Shown: positions 18,524 to 26,901, counted from the stretch's first letter. The stretch: 33,352 nucleotides of DNA from Cephaloticoccus capnophilus (GCF_001580045.1 NZ_LSZP01000002.1:1-33352); one strand, 5' to 3'. Notes: generated by a model from the sequence alone, not told the origin. Translations and numbers: made by a program.

Positions 18524-19015
18524 ATGAAAAAAGAGTCCTCCACACTCCAACTCGTTAGACAAATTTGCCGCGCCCTCGACGCCAAGAAGGCCGAGGCCCT
18601 GCGGGTGAGCGACGTGCGCGCGTACTCCTCAATCACCGACTACATCATTGTCGCGACCGGTACGGCGGACACGCACTTGCGCGCGCTGCGCGTCGAGTTG
18701 GAAAAGGTACTCGATGCGGCGGGCGCACAGATTCTCGGGATGGATGGGCAGCGCGAAAGCGGCTGGCTCGTCGTCGATGCCTTCGAGGTTATGGTGCACC
18801 TCTTCCTCGGCGAGACCCGCCAACACTACCGACTCGAGCAACTCTGGCAGGATGCGCCTACGCTCGACGTGGCCGAATTGATTGAAGAGCCAAAGCCCGC
18901 TGCGAGGGCGGCTGCCGCGCCCAAGAAGAAAGCAGTTTCGGCAGTGAAGAAACCCGCCGCAAAGCCGACCAAAAAGAAAGCGGCACCCAAGAAGAGTGCC
19001 GCCGTGAGCAAGTGA
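18524..19015 (+). CDS. rsfS: Ribosomal silencing factor RsfS with basic C-terminal tail
   Basis: 163 residues. The conserved RsfS/Iojap domain occupies ~8-112: RALDAKKAEALRVSDV, SSITDYIIVATGTADTHLRA, GWLVVDAFEVMVHLFLGETR and YRLEQLW. The family binds L14 (uL14) of the large subunit and blocks subunit joining under starvation. The remaining ~45 residues are a Lys/Ala/Pro-rich tail (repeated PKKK and KPTKKK motifs), longer than in typical RsfS and probably disordered and RNA-binding; this is inference. Probably co-transcribed with nadD. Confidence 0.93.
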   Translation: MKKESSTLQLVRQICRALDAKKAEALRVSDVRAYSSITDYIIVATGTADTHLRALRVELEKVLDAAGAQILGMDGQRESGWLVVDAFEVMVHLFLGETRQHYRLEQLWQDAPTLDVAELIEEPKPAARAAAAPKKKAVSAVKKPAAKPTKKKAAPKKSAAVSK

Positions 19016-19029
19016 GGTTGAGGGCAAAA

Positions 19030-19054
19030 CGAGCCGCCTAGTGTGGGCGGCTCG
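19030..19054. terminator. Hairpin between convergent rsfS and symporter genes
   Basis: CGAGCCGCC (19030-19038) pairs with GGCGGCTCG (19046-19054) across a 7-base loop. It lacks a T-run, so intrinsic termination is plausible but not certain. Confidence 0.5.
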
Positions 19055-19068
19055 CCGAGTGGCTGCGC

Positions 19069-20739
19069 TCACCCGAGCCAGAAGGAGAAGTACAGGTAGA
19101 TGCCGACGATCATGGCGACGACGCCCAGCGAGCCGAGCACTTCGGGGGCACCCCACGAGCGGCGGTTTTCCTCGCGCTGCGCAGCCGTGAGCGAGGTGTA
19201 GGTCAGCCCTTCGATTTGTTTGGCCGAAGGCGCTGGTGCGGTCAGCGATACGCCCACGACGATCACAATGCTGATCAGGAACAGCCAGCCGCCCGCGTAC
19301 AGGAAGTTGTAGGAGCCGATCGCGTGCAAGAGCCCCGAGTCGCCGAAAGCCCCGCCGCCATCCATCGCCTGCAAGGTCAGCTTAACCATCCCGAGGATGA
19401 AGCCGAGGACGAGCCCCGCGAGCGCGCCGCGCGCGTTGATGCGCTTGAAGAACAGGCCCAGCAGGAAGGTCGCCGTAATCGGCGGAGCGAGGTAGCCCTG
19501 CACACTTTGCAGGTATTGGTAGAGCCCGCCGCCCGAGATGAGCTTCATGACGGGGATCCAGATAATCCCAAGAATGACGACGACGCCCGTCGCGAAGCGG
19601 CCCACGCGCACGATTTCTGACTCGGGGCGGCCCGGGCGTAGTTTATTGTAAATATCTACCGTGAAGAGTGTTGCACAGGAGTTAAACAGCGAGGCGAGCG
19701 AGCTCATCAGCGCGGATAAGAGCCCCGCAACGAGCATCCCACGCAGACCAGTCGGCATCAGCGTCGTAACCATCGTGGGGAAGACCATGTCGCCGTTTAG
19801 GTGGCCGTCGGCGTCGGTGGGGATCGCGAGCACGCCCTTGGTGTGGAGCGCGTAGCCGATCATTCCGGGCACTAGGAAGATAAACACCGGCAGCACCTTG
19901 AGGAACGCGCCAAAGATAGAGCCGCGCCGTGCTTCCTTAAGCGACCTCGCCGCCAGCGTGCGCTGCACGATGTATTGGTCGGTGCACCAGTACCAGATGC
20001 CAATAATCGGCGAGCACAGCAGAATCCCCAGCCACGGGAAATCGGGATCATTCATCGGTCGCCACAGCGCGAAATGCTCGGCATTGGCGCCGAGTGTCGC
20101 TTGCAGCTCGCCCCAACCGCCGATGTAGCGCAGCCCGAAGAAGGTCAGCATCGCCGAGCCGAGAATCAGAATCCCCGTTTGCGCGACCTCTGTATACACC
20201 ACGGCGCGCAAGCCGCCGACCACCGTATAAATACCGGTGAGGATAACGGTCGTAATCGCACCCGCCCAAAATGCGTTTTCCGGCGACCCAAAGGTATCCG
20301 GTAAGAGCGCCATAAACACAACCGCGCCCGCGTAGACCGTGACCGAAACTTTCGTAAACACGTAAGCGACGAGCGATACGATCGAGAGCGTCCAGCGCGC
20401 GCGCGCATCGAAGCGCCGCTCCAAAAACTCGGGCATCGTGAAGACCTTTGAGCGGTAGTAGAACGGCACAAACACCCAGCCGAGCAGCAGCATGATCCAC
20501 GCGTGCAACTCGAAGTGCGCCATCGCCATCCCGTTAGTGGCCCCATTCCCCGCGAGCCCCACGATGTGCTCCGAGCCGACATTTGAGGCGAGTAGTGAGC
20601 AGCCCACTACGAACCAGGGCAGATTTCGACCGGCCAAAAAGTAGTCGGCACTCGTCGAGGTTTGCCTTGAGGAACGCCAAGCAATCGTGGCGAGTAGCAC
20701 GAAATACCCAGCGATGATAATCCAGTCTAGTGATGTCAT
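19069..20739 (-). CDS. Sodium:solute symporter, SSS/SLC5 family (SGLT-like)
   Basis: 556 residues with the extensive hydrophobic pattern of a 13-14 segment SSS protein. YFLAGRNLPWFVVGCSLLAS and NVGSEHIVGLAGNG (TM1 unwinding region) are typical of sugar-type SSS transporters. GGLRAVVYTEVAQTGILILG and IWYWCTDQYIVQRTLAAR are the classical conserved core blocks, followed by SALMSSLASLFNSCATLFT. The substrate is likely a sugar or polyol taken up with sodium, but this is not resolved by sequence. It is transcribed alone, with a possible operator about 160 bases upstream. Confidence 0.92.
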   Translation of the reverse strand: MTSLDWIIIAGYFVLLATIAWRSSRQTSTSADYFLAGRNLPWFVVGCSLLASNVGSEHIVGLAGNGATNGMAMAHFELHAWIMLLLGWVFVPFYYRSKVFTMPEFLERRFDARARWTLSIVSLVAYVFTKVSVTVYAGAVVFMALLPDTFGSPENAFWAGAITTVILTGIYTVVGGLRAVVYTEVAQTGILILGSAMLTFFGLRYIGGWGELQATLGANAEHFALWRPMNDPDFPWLGILLCSPIIGIWYWCTDQYIVQRTLAARSLKEARRGSIFGAFLKVLPVFIFLVPGMIGYALHTKGVLAIPTDADGHLNGDMVFPTMVTTLMPTGLRGMLVAGLLSALMSSLASLFNSCATLFTVDIYNKLRPGRPESEIVRVGRFATGVVVILGIIWIPVMKLISGGGLYQYLQSVQGYLAPPITATFLLGLFFKRINARGALAGLVLGFILGMVKLTLQAMDGGGAFGDSGLLHAIGSYNFLYAGGWLFLISIVIVVGVSLTAPAPSAKQIEGLTYTSLTAAQREENRRSWGAPEVLGSLGVVAMIVGIYLYFSFWLG

Positions 20740-20895
20740 AAGCGTGTGCCGTTAGGCGGGTTAATTCGGATTGTGACTAGGGGGAGAGAGGTTTTCCGAA
20801 GGTGGTAGGAGTGAATTCGCGGCGCTAAGCACCGATCAGGGAGGGGAATTTGGGGTGCAGCTAAGTAGCAATCAAGGGCGCGCTGTAGTCGAATG

Positions 20896-20945
20896 TTACG
20901 CATAAAGACTGCGTAATAAACGGCATAACATAAGTGATTTACGCA
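20896..20945. promoter_or_regulatory. Candidate operator upstream of the symporter
   Basis: TTACGCA (20896-20902), seven bases, then the exact inverse TGCGTAA (20910-20916). A further TTACGCA lies at 20939-20945. The region is AT-rich compared with the coding DNA and lies 157-206 bases before the symporter ATG. A repressor or activator site is inferred. Confidence 0.45.
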
Positions 20946-20986
20946 CTTCTTGTTTTCACCCGAGCAAGACGCTGTTTTAACCACCG

Positions 20987-21452
20987 CTTAGGGTCTGTTC
21001 GCGTCTGAAGCGCGAGGCATCTGGCTCGCGGCTCGCCACCCGCAAAATAGAAACGGTTCACGACCGTTCGCGCGGTAAATGCCAGAGCTCACAGACCTCC
21101 ACTGCGCGTGGGGCGGCAGCGTGTCGCTGCACCCATTTACCGAAGGCTTGGCTGCCGTGCATGCGCACGGCAACCAAGCCTTCGGTAGAAAGGAGCCCAA
21201 ACTTGGAGGCGGGAGTTTACTGGTGATTTTTCCTCCCTCGCCCAAACGGGTTATCACTCTAATTTCCTGTTTACTACTCTCCCTGTCGCAACGCGACAGG
21301 GGGAATGCTTTCAAATTTGGGATTTCGTTAGCGCGCAACAGCGCGCGGCGAAATCCCAAATTGAACGGGTGCAGGCACAGCCTGCCGCCCCACGCGCAGT
21401 GGGAAAAAGCGTATCAGCGCGGCGCGCGGTTGAAACGGGAACAGGCCCTAGG
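20987..21452. repeat. Dispersed palindromic element, copy 5 (largest composite)
   Basis: The outer inverted boxes are TTAGGGTCTGTTC (left) and GAACAGGCCCTAGG (right). Contents in order: part of module B (21024-21039), CCACTGCGCGTGGGGCGGC, GCAGCGTGTCGCTGC, the 50-nt hairpin at 21138-21187 (arms TACCGAAGGC / GCCTTCGGTA), the inverted GGGTTATCACTCT module, CCCTGTCGCAACGCGACAGGG, the 39-nt type b hairpin at 21319-21357, GCAGGCACAGCCTGC, a terminal box, and AAAGCGTATCAGCG. It fills the gap between the divergent symporter and engB genes. Confidence 0.85.
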
Positions 21453-21506
21453 AAAGAGTGGCACAGGCAGCCTGTGTCTATCAGCCTGCCGCGAGTCCTA
21501 CACGAA

Positions 21507-22106
21507 ATGAAAATCACTAGTGCCGAGTTTTTGACCAGTGCCCCCGGCTTGCGCGGCTGCCCGCCGCCCGGCCCGCCCGAGTTTGCCTTCATCGGTCGGT
21601 CAAACGTCGGCAAATCCTCGCTGATTAACCTACTCGTGGGGCGGCGCGACCTCGCCAAAGTTTCGCAGACCCCGGGGAAGACTCAGCTCATCAATTTCTT
21701 CTCCATTAATCGCGCATGGCTCTTGGTCGACCTGCCCGGCTACGGCTTTGCAAAAGTAGCGAAATCCGCACGGGCAGACTTTAATGAAGCAGTCGCCGAC
21801 TACCTCGAAAAACGCGAGCCTGCGACGCTCCGGCACACGTTTGCCCTCATCGATTCACGGCTGCCGCCACAGAAACTCGACATCGCTTTCTTAGGCTGGC
21901 TCGCCGCCGATACCGCGTCGCCCTACTCGCTCGTATTTAGTAAGGCCGACAAACAATCGCGCAGCAAAACCCAGGAAAACGTGCAACGCTTCGAGCGCGA
22001 AGTTATCGCCACACTCGCCCGCCCGCCCACTGCCCGCTTCATCACTTCCGCCGTCGAACGCAGCGGCCGAAACGAGATTTTAGCGGCAATCAGCGGCCTG
22101 TTGTGA
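21507..22106 (+). CDS. engB: Ribosome biogenesis GTP-binding protein EngB (YsxC/YihA)
   Basis: 199 residues from ATG 21507. GTPase motifs: G1 GRSNVGKS (~30-37), G2 TPGKTQLINFF (~55-65), G3 DLPGYGFAKV (~75-84) and G4 SKAD in YSLVFSKADKQS. The family acts in assembly of the large ribosomal subunit. The open frame upstream to 21369 is encoded by the dispersed repeat and is not part of the family domain, so ATG 21507 is chosen. The stop codon directly abuts the next dispersed element. Confidence 0.95.
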   Translation: MKITSAEFLTSAPGLRGCPPPGPPEFAFIGRSNVGKSSLINLLVGRRDLAKVSQTPGKTQLINFFSINRAWLLVDLPGYGFAKVAKSARADFNEAVADYLEKREPATLRHTFALIDSRLPPQKLDIAFLGWLAADTASPYSLVFSKADKQSRSKTQENVQRFEREVIATLARPPTARFITSAVERSGRNEILAAISGLL

Positions 22107-22300
22107 GGCGCGCCGCGCTGATACGCTTTTTTTCACTGCGCGTGGGGCGGCGGTCAGTGACCGCTTCCATTTAATTTGGGAATTGGCCTCGTCGCTTTGC
22201 GACGAAACCAATTCCCAAATTTGAAAGCACTCCTCCCTGTCGCGTTGCGACAGGGGGTAGAAAGTAGAGTGATAACCCGTTTGGGCGAAGTGGGAAAAAA
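22107..22300. repeat. Dispersed palindromic element, copy 6
   Basis: Starts right after the engB stop with the inverted GCTGATACGC box, then CACTGCGCGTGGGGCGGC, GCGGTCAGTGACCGC, the type a 39-nt hairpin (22178-22216), CCCTGTCGCGTTGCGACAGG and GTAGAGTGATAACCCGTTTG. It lies between convergent engB and ribB and may serve as a transcription boundary. Confidence 0.82.
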
Positions 22301-22321
22301 ACACCGCGAGCGACCAGGGGC

Positions 22322-22963
22322 CTACTGGCGATTGGCTGCGTGCCGGTAGGCAATGAGCGAAGCGATTGAGATGAGTTTTAGCCCGAAGCGGTGCTTAAAC
22401 TCCACGAGCTGCGGGAGCCGCTGCATCGTGCCATCGTCGTTAACCAGTTCGCACAAGATACCGCTCGGGTGCAGTCCGGCGAGTTTAGCCAAATCGACTG
22501 CGGCCTCCGTGTGTCCGGGGCGCTCAAGCACGCCTCCCTGCTTGGCGCGCAGCGGGAAAACATGGCCTGGCTGCACGAGTGCTTCGGGGCGAGCCTCTGG
22601 GTCAGCCAAAATCGAAATCGTGCGAGCGCGATCGGCAGCACTAACGCCCGTCGAGATGCCCGACGCGGCATCGACTGATACGGTGAAGTCGGTGCGGTGC
22701 GCTTCGCGATTGTGCGGCACCATCGGCTTGAGTTCGAGCCGCTGAAGCTGGGCTTCGAGCAACGACACGCAAACGATGCCCGTGCCGTAGCGAATCATCA
22801 TAGCGAGTGTCTCGGGGCTGACCTTTGAGGCGGCCATGATGAGGTCGCCCTCGTTTTCGCGGGCCTCATCATCGGTCACGATGACAAGCCGACCAGCGGC
22901 GATGTCGGCAATCGCAGACTCCACCGAATCAAAGAGCTCAGAAGCGTCATAAGGCATGTGCAA
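22322..22963 (-). CDS. ribB: 3,4-dihydroxy-2-butanone 4-phosphate synthase
   Basis: Converts ribulose 5-phosphate to 3,4-dihydroxy-2-butanone 4-phosphate plus formate in riboflavin synthesis. Motifs: the acidic loop TDDEARENEGDLIMAA (~30-45), GTGIVCVSL, HRTDFTVSVDA, STGVSAADRARTI, QPGHVFPLRA, RPGHTEAAVDLAKLAGL and PSGILCELVNDDGTM. The 213-residue length is that of a single-domain RibB without a fused GTP cyclohydrolase II. The start may be the first ATG or the one two codons later (22957). ribH, the enzyme that uses its product, lies 3 kb away. I see no FMN-riboswitch-like structure upstream. Confidence 0.95.
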   Translation of the reverse strand: MHMPYDASELFDSVESAIADIAAGRLVIVTDDEARENEGDLIMAASKVSPETLAMMIRYGTGIVCVSLLEAQLQRLELKPMVPHNREAHRTDFTVSVDAASGISTGVSAADRARTISILADPEARPEALVQPGHVFPLRAKQGGVLERPGHTEAAVDLAKLAGLHPSGILCELVNDDGTMQRLPQLVEFKHRFGLKLISIASLIAYRHAANRQ

Positions 22964-23041
22964 AGCCGACGCTCGCGCTCCCGAGTGCGCGCGTCAACTG
23001 CTGGAGTGTCGCGCGCTCACTGACTGAGCTCTCTGATGGCT

Positions 23042-23298
23042 CCACTACGCGTGGGGCGCAGCCGCAGGCTGTTTTATTTGGCGGCCCAGCGTTCGGTAGA
23101 AAGGCCCCCAAACTTGGGGGCGGGAGTTTACTGGTGATTTTCCCCACCTCGCCCAAACGGGTTATCACTCTACTCCCCCTGTCGCAACGCGACAGGGGGA
23201 ATGCTTTCAAATTTGGGATTTCGCTTTCGCGCGATAGCGCGATGAGAAATCCCAAATTAAATGGAAGCGGTCACTGACCGCCGCCCCACGCGTAGTGG
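23042..23298. repeat. Dispersed palindromic element, copy 7 (inverted orientation)
   Basis: Ends CCACTACGCGTGGGGCG and CCGCCCCACGCGTAGTGG. It holds the GCAGGCTGTTTTATTTGGCG module shared with the DMT gene, a remnant GTTCGGTAGAAAGG of the 50-nt hairpin, inverted GGTTATCACTCTAC, CCCTGTCGCAACGCGACAGGG, the type b 39-nt hairpin (23215-23253) and GCGGTCACTGACCGC. It occupies the gap between divergent ribB and the isomerase-like gene, so it lies in a promoter region. Confidence 0.85.
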
Positions 23299-23351
23299 AA
23301 AAAATAGCCTTCTCCCGAAGGGGAATAGGTGTAGCAGCATTGCCCCTGCGT

Positions 23352-24239
23352 ATGACTACACCCCCCAACTCCCTATCTGAAAATGGAAATAGCGATCGCC
23401 CCAACTCCGATGGAGGCGGCTTCTCGATTAAGTATTACTGCACGACTTGGGCGATGGCCGAGATGTGGGGCTGGGACAGCTTTTGCCAAAAAGTAAAAGA
23501 AGCCGGCTACGACGGCATAGAAGGCGTGCCCCCTGCGACGAGAGAAAGCCGCGAGCTCATGTTCGCCGCCGTGCACAAGTACGGCCTCCGGTTCGCCGTA
23601 ACCTGCGGCTGCTTCGAGCCCGGCGATTACACCCAACAATCGGTAGGCTACAAAGCGCTCTTGGAAGATATGGTCCAGCTTAAGCCCGACTTCATCAACT
23701 GCCAAACAGGGAGGGACCACTACAGTTTTGAACAAAACAAAGTCATCCTCGACATAGCCGATGCGATAAGCCGCGACTCCGGTATTCCGATTTACCACGA
23801 GACGCATCGCAGCCGCTTCAACTTCGCCGCACACATTACCAAGGACTACCTCGAAAAAATCCCGGAGCTGTCGCTCACCCTCGACATCTCCCACTGGTGT
23901 AACGTCCACGAGTCCATGCTCGAGGACCAACAAGACGCCGTCTCCCTCGCGCTCAGCCGCACGACCCACATCCACGCTCGGGTCGGACATCACGAAGGCC
24001 CACAGGTCAACGACCCCGCCGCCCCCGAGTGGAAAGACATTCTCGGGCAACACCTGCGCTGGTGGGACGAAGTGGTCGCCCAGCGCATAGCTCAGGGGCA
24101 GACACAGCTCAGCATCACCCCAGAGTTTGGCCCGCCCAGCTACATGCCGACCCTGCCCTACACCTGCCAACCCTTGGCCGACCAATGGCAAGTCAACCTC
24201 TTCATGTTCAAGCTGCTAAAAGCCCGCTACTCTCAGTAG
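23352..24239 (+). CDS. Sugar phosphate isomerase/epimerase-like TIM-barrel protein
   Basis: 295 residues from ATG 23352, just beyond the dispersed element. It belongs to the xylose isomerase-like/AP endonuclease 2 TIM-barrel group. Candidate metal ligands at barrel-strand ends: Glu150 in IPIYHETHRSRF, Asp178 and His181 in SLTLDISHWCNV, His in THIHARVGHHEGP, and Glu258 in ITPEFGPP. The WDSFCQKVKEAGYDGIEGVP block is typical of the family N-terminus. Members isomerise or epimerise sugars and inositols; the substrate is not predictable. A longer open frame to 23295 starts in the repeat and is rejected. Confidence 0.85.
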   Translation: MTTPPNSLSENGNSDRPNSDGGGFSIKYYCTTWAMAEMWGWDSFCQKVKEAGYDGIEGVPPATRESRELMFAAVHKYGLRFAVTCGCFEPGDYTQQSVGYKALLEDMVQLKPDFINCQTGRDHYSFEQNKVILDIADAISRDSGIPIYHETHRSRFNFAAHITKDYLEKIPELSLTLDISHWCNVHESMLEDQQDAVSLALSRTTHIHARVGHHEGPQVNDPAAPEWKDILGQHLRWWDEVVAQRIAQGQTQLSITPEFGPPSYMPTLPYTCQPLADQWQVNLFMFKLLKARYSQ

Positions 24240-24263
24240 CGGTGACCACGCACCAAAGCGCGC

Positions 24264-24420
24264 ACCTCGCCGTTCACGGCGAGGTCAAGCGAGGTCATCG
24301 TCATAGGGAGCCGAAGGCTCCCCTAGCTTGTGGAGGAGAAGCTCCGACCGCAGGGTCGGAGTTCTTCACTTCAGTCACAGCCCCATCACTCCGCGTGGCG
24401 CTGTGACCTGCGTATTTTTT
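24264..24420. terminator. Cluster of four hairpins between convergent genes, with T-run
   Basis: Hairpin 1: ACCTCGCCGTTCACGGCGAGGT-type perfect 10-bp stem at 24264-24285. Hairpin 2: GGGAGCCGAAGGCTCCC at 24306-24322. Hairpin 3: CTCCGACC/GGTCGGAG at 24342-24361. Hairpin 4: GTCACAGC/GCTGTGAC at 24374-24407, followed by seven T at 24414-24420. It probably ends transcription of the isomerase-like gene, and of ftsY from the other side. Confidence 0.6.
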
Positions 24421-24431
24421 TGTCCGCGTGG

Positions 24432-25382
24432 TCAATTGGGCGTGCCAGCATCGCAGCCAAACACCGCGCGGGCGTAGTTCTCCACGGAGAACGGTTGCAA
24501 GTCTTCGGGCTGCTCGCCGAGGCCGACGAAATAAATTGGCAGCCGCAGCTCGCGCCAGATGCCCACAATCGCGCCGCCCCGACTCGTGCCGTCGAGCTTG
24601 GTGAGGACGAGTCCCGTGAGCCCGAAATGCTTATGAAACACGCGGGCCTGCTCGATGGAGTTACTCCCGAGTGAGCCGTCCACCACGAGCCAGCGATGCT
24701 GCGGCGCGCTCGGGTCGTGCTTTTGCAACACGCGGGCGATCTTCGCGAGCTCCTCCATGAGGTTGCTCTTGGTGTGGAGCCGCCCTGCCGTATCGACGAT
24801 GAGCGTGTCGCTGCCGCGCGCCTTGGCCGCCGCCCACGCATCGTAGGCGACTGCCGCCGCGTCCGCGCCAGTGTGGCTGGCGACGAGGTCGAGGTCGAGC
24901 CGCGTCGCCCAGCTTTTGAGCTGCTCGACCGCTGCCGCGCGAAACGTGTCGCACGCGGCGAGCGTTACCCGCTGGCCCTCCTCTTTGAGCCGCCACGCAA
25001 GCTTAGCCGTAGTCGTCGTTTTTCCCGAGCCGTTAACGCCAATCATCGCGATAACCGTAGGGAGGCGGCCTTCGGCCTCGTTTTGAGCAGGCGTACCCAA
25101 GCTCCCCTCCGCTCCGGCGAGCACACGGGCCAGCACGGCGGCCCCAATCTCGGCCGCTTGAGCCCCGCGCAGCTCGGGATCTTTGCGATAGGCGGCGCGA
25201 ATCTCGTCCAAAATCTCGGTCGTCGTCTCCACGCCGAAGTCGGCCGTGTAGAGGGCTTCTTCGAGTTGCTCGAGCGAGGCCGCGTCAATCCGCCGCCCAC
25301 CAAAGAGCCCGCGCGTCGTCGCGCCGATGGCGGCCACCGTCTTCGCAAACCCGTCCTTAAATTTTTTAAATAAGCCGATCAT
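24432..25382 (-). CDS. ftsY: Signal recognition particle receptor FtsY
   Basis: 316 residues from ATG 25382. SRP-receptor GTPase that delivers ribosome-nascent chains to the membrane. The N domain (~1-90) has a short amphipathic start MIGLFKKFKDGFAKT and no long acidic A domain. G1 GVNGSGKTTTTAKLA (~115-129), DTFRAAAVEQL (~145-155), G3 VDTAGRLHTKSNLMEEL (~197-213) and G4 TKLDGTSRGGA (~261-271) are present. The G-domain segment that usually reads DATTGQNA reads DGSLGSNS here (~235-242), a noticeable substitution. VGLGEQPEDLQPF near the end is canonical. It follows nusB by 60 bases, probably in one operon with ribH. Confidence 0.94.
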   Translation of the reverse strand: MIGLFKKFKDGFAKTVAAIGATTRGLFGGRRIDAASLEQLEEALYTADFGVETTTEILDEIRAAYRKDPELRGAQAAEIGAAVLARVLAGAEGSLGTPAQNEAEGRLPTVIAMIGVNGSGKTTTTAKLAWRLKEEGQRVTLAACDTFRAAAVEQLKSWATRLDLDLVASHTGADAAAVAYDAWAAAKARGSDTLIVDTAGRLHTKSNLMEELAKIARVLQKHDPSAPQHRWLVVDGSLGSNSIEQARVFHKHFGLTGLVLTKLDGTSRGGAIVGIWRELRLPIYFVGLGEQPEDLQPFSVENYARAVFGCDAGTPN

Positions 25383-25442
25383 TTGTATGTGCCTATCCAT
25401 GACAGCCCGCCAACGAGCGGGCCGCAAAATAAGGGGGGCGAT

Positions 25443-25985
25443 CTACGACACCGCTTTTCGCGCGTCGCGGCCCAGTTGGTCTTTGAAGCGGTCGAGGATG
25501 CCGTTGATGAAGCGGCGCGAGTCGCCGCTGGAAAACTGCTTCGAGAGGTCGATCGCTTCGTTAATCGAGACGATGGGCGGGATGTCCTTGCGAAACTTCA
25601 TCTCATACATGGCGAGCCGCAGTATGGTTAAATCCATACGGGCGATTCGCCCGAAATCCCAGTTGTGCGCGAGGCCCTTGATACTGGCATCAAGGTCGTC
25701 GGCATTCTCGATAACACCGTGGATAAGCTCCTCCCCAAAGGCATAATGGTCGCGCGGATGATCGCGCGTTTGGAAGAAATACGACAGATCGACCGCGAGA
25801 TTTTGCGGCGTGTTCATGCTCCACGCGAAGAGGAATTGTAGCGCGGCCACGCGCCCATCGCGCCGCTGCGAATAAAGGGCCTTAACCGGTTTGGCAGCAG
25901 GCGCAGCGGCCGCCGATTCGGGTGCACCGGGCGTAGCTCCCCCCGCAGCAGGGGTGGAAAAGGATGCAGCAGCTTCGGCGGTCAT
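25443..25985 (-). CDS. nusB: Transcription antitermination factor NusB
   Basis: 180 residues from ATG 25985, which overlaps the ribH stop as ATGA. The all-helical NusB domain occupies ~41-175: RRDGRVAALQFLFAWSMN, ENADDLDASIKGLAHNWDFG, RIARMDLTILRLAMYEMKF, and PPIVSINEAIDLSKQFSSGD followed by SRRFINGILDRF. The family binds boxA RNA with S10 in rRNA antitermination. The first ~35 residues are an Ala/Pro/Gly-rich extension of likely disordered nature. The upstream open frame to 26387 is antisense-frame ribH shadow. Confidence 0.94.
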   Translation of the reverse strand: MTAEAAASFSTPAAGGATPGAPESAAAAPAAKPVKALYSQRRDGRVAALQFLFAWSMNTPQNLAVDLSYFFQTRDHPRDHYAFGEELIHGVIENADDLDASIKGLAHNWDFGRIARMDLTILRLAMYEMKFRKDIPPIVSINEAIDLSKQFSSGDSRRFINGILDRFKDQLGRDARKAVS

Positions 25986-26461
25986 CGTTTGAAAGTAGTC
26001 TTGAGAGCCGCCATCGTGAGCGCCGCGTTGGCAAACTCGGCCCCGCGATTGATCCGACCCGTGCAGCGCGCACGCGCTTGGGCCAAGGTATCCGTCACGA
26101 CCACGCCATTGATTACCGGCACGCGATGCGCGAGAGCGACTTGCTGGAGGGCATGCGAAACACTCTGTCCGACCATCTCGTGGTGATTGGTGTCGCCGCC
26201 GATTAGGACACCGAGCGCGATGACGACCGTCGTCCCTGGCTCCCGCGCGAGCTCGGCCGCCGCCCAGGGCACTTCGTGCGATCCCGGCACGCGAACCGTG
26301 TGAATGGCCCCCTCGGCCACGCCCGCCGCGCAAAGCCGCTCCGTCACACGCGCCAACAGCGCATTGACCAAAGTTTCGTTGTAACACGCCGCAACGATGC
26401 CGACTCGAAACGTCGAGCCATCAATAACGGCAACACTGGGCGAGGGAGCATCACGACTCAT
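25982..26461 (-). CDS. ribH: 6,7-dimethyl-8-ribityllumazine synthase
   Basis: 159 residues from ATG 26461. Condenses 3,4-dihydroxybutanone 4-phosphate (made by RibB) with the ribitylamino-pyrimidine to give the riboflavin precursor. Motifs: VGIVAACYNETLVNALL, VRVPGSHEVPWAAAEL, ALGVLIGGDTNHHEMVGQSV with the catalytic-region His, and PVINGVVVTDTLAQARARC. GGDTNHHE replaces the more common GxT-x-H-F/Y-E wording but keeps the His-Glu pair. First gene of a ribH-nusB-ftsY cluster. Open frame further upstream is unrelated sequence. Confidence 0.94.
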   Translation of the reverse strand: MSRDAPSPSVAVIDGSTFRVGIVAACYNETLVNALLARVTERLCAAGVAEGAIHTVRVPGSHEVPWAAAELAREPGTTVVIALGVLIGGDTNHHEMVGQSVSHALQQVALAHRVPVINGVVVTDTLAQARARCTGRINRGAEFANAALTMAALKTTFKR

Positions 26462-26602
26462 GAGAAAGAAAGATGAGACGCGGAGCCGAAGCCGCCGCAA
26501 CGCAACGCGCAACGCTGAAAATCCACATGCCAAAAAGTGCGCAAAATCTGCGCGAAAAAATGCGCAACCCACCCCCGCTCTTTCCCCCACGACCAGTTTC
26601 TC

Positions 26603-26901
26603 CCACTGCGCGTGGTGCGGCGGTCAGTGACCGCTTCCATTTAATTTGGGATTTCTCATCGCGCTATCGCGCGAAAGCGAAATCCCAAATTTGAAAGCCC
26701 TCCCCCTGTCGCGTTGCGACAGGGAGAGGGGTGGGAAGTAGAGTGATAACCCGTTTGGGCGAGGTGGGGAAAATCACCAGTAAACCTTCGCCTCCAAGTT
26801 TGGGGTCCTTTCTACCGAGCGCTTGGCTGCCGTGCGAATGCACGGCAACCAAGCGCTCGGTAAATGGGTGCAGCGACACGCTGCCGCCCCACGCGCAGTG
26901 G
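26603..26901. repeat. Dispersed palindromic element, copy 8 (complete set of cassettes)
   Basis: Terminal inverted repeats based on CCACTGCGCGTGG. In order: GCGGTCAGTGACCGC, the type b 39-nt hairpin (26648-26686), CCCTGTCGCGTTGCGACAGGG, GTAGAGTGATAACCCGTTTG, ATCACCAGTAAAC, GCCTCCAAGTTTGGGGTCC, the 50-nt hairpin at 26813-26862 (arms TACCGAGCGC / GCGCTCGGTA) and GCAGCGACACGCTGC. It lies between divergent ribH and galT. The rest of the gap (26462-26602) shows no gene. Confidence 0.88.

Noticed and set aside
20736-20984. 82-codon minus-strand open frame ending in an ATGA overlap with the symporter start
   Set aside because: No recognisable family or composition, and it runs through the AT-rich region with the inverted repeats. 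The overlap is probably chance.
22964-23041. FMN riboswitch upstream of ribB
   Set aside because: The gap before the dispersed element is short and no multi-branched conserved core could be seen.
25986-26387. Upstream extension of nusB
   Set aside because: It is the alternate-frame shadow of ribH; nusB starts at the ATGA overlap.
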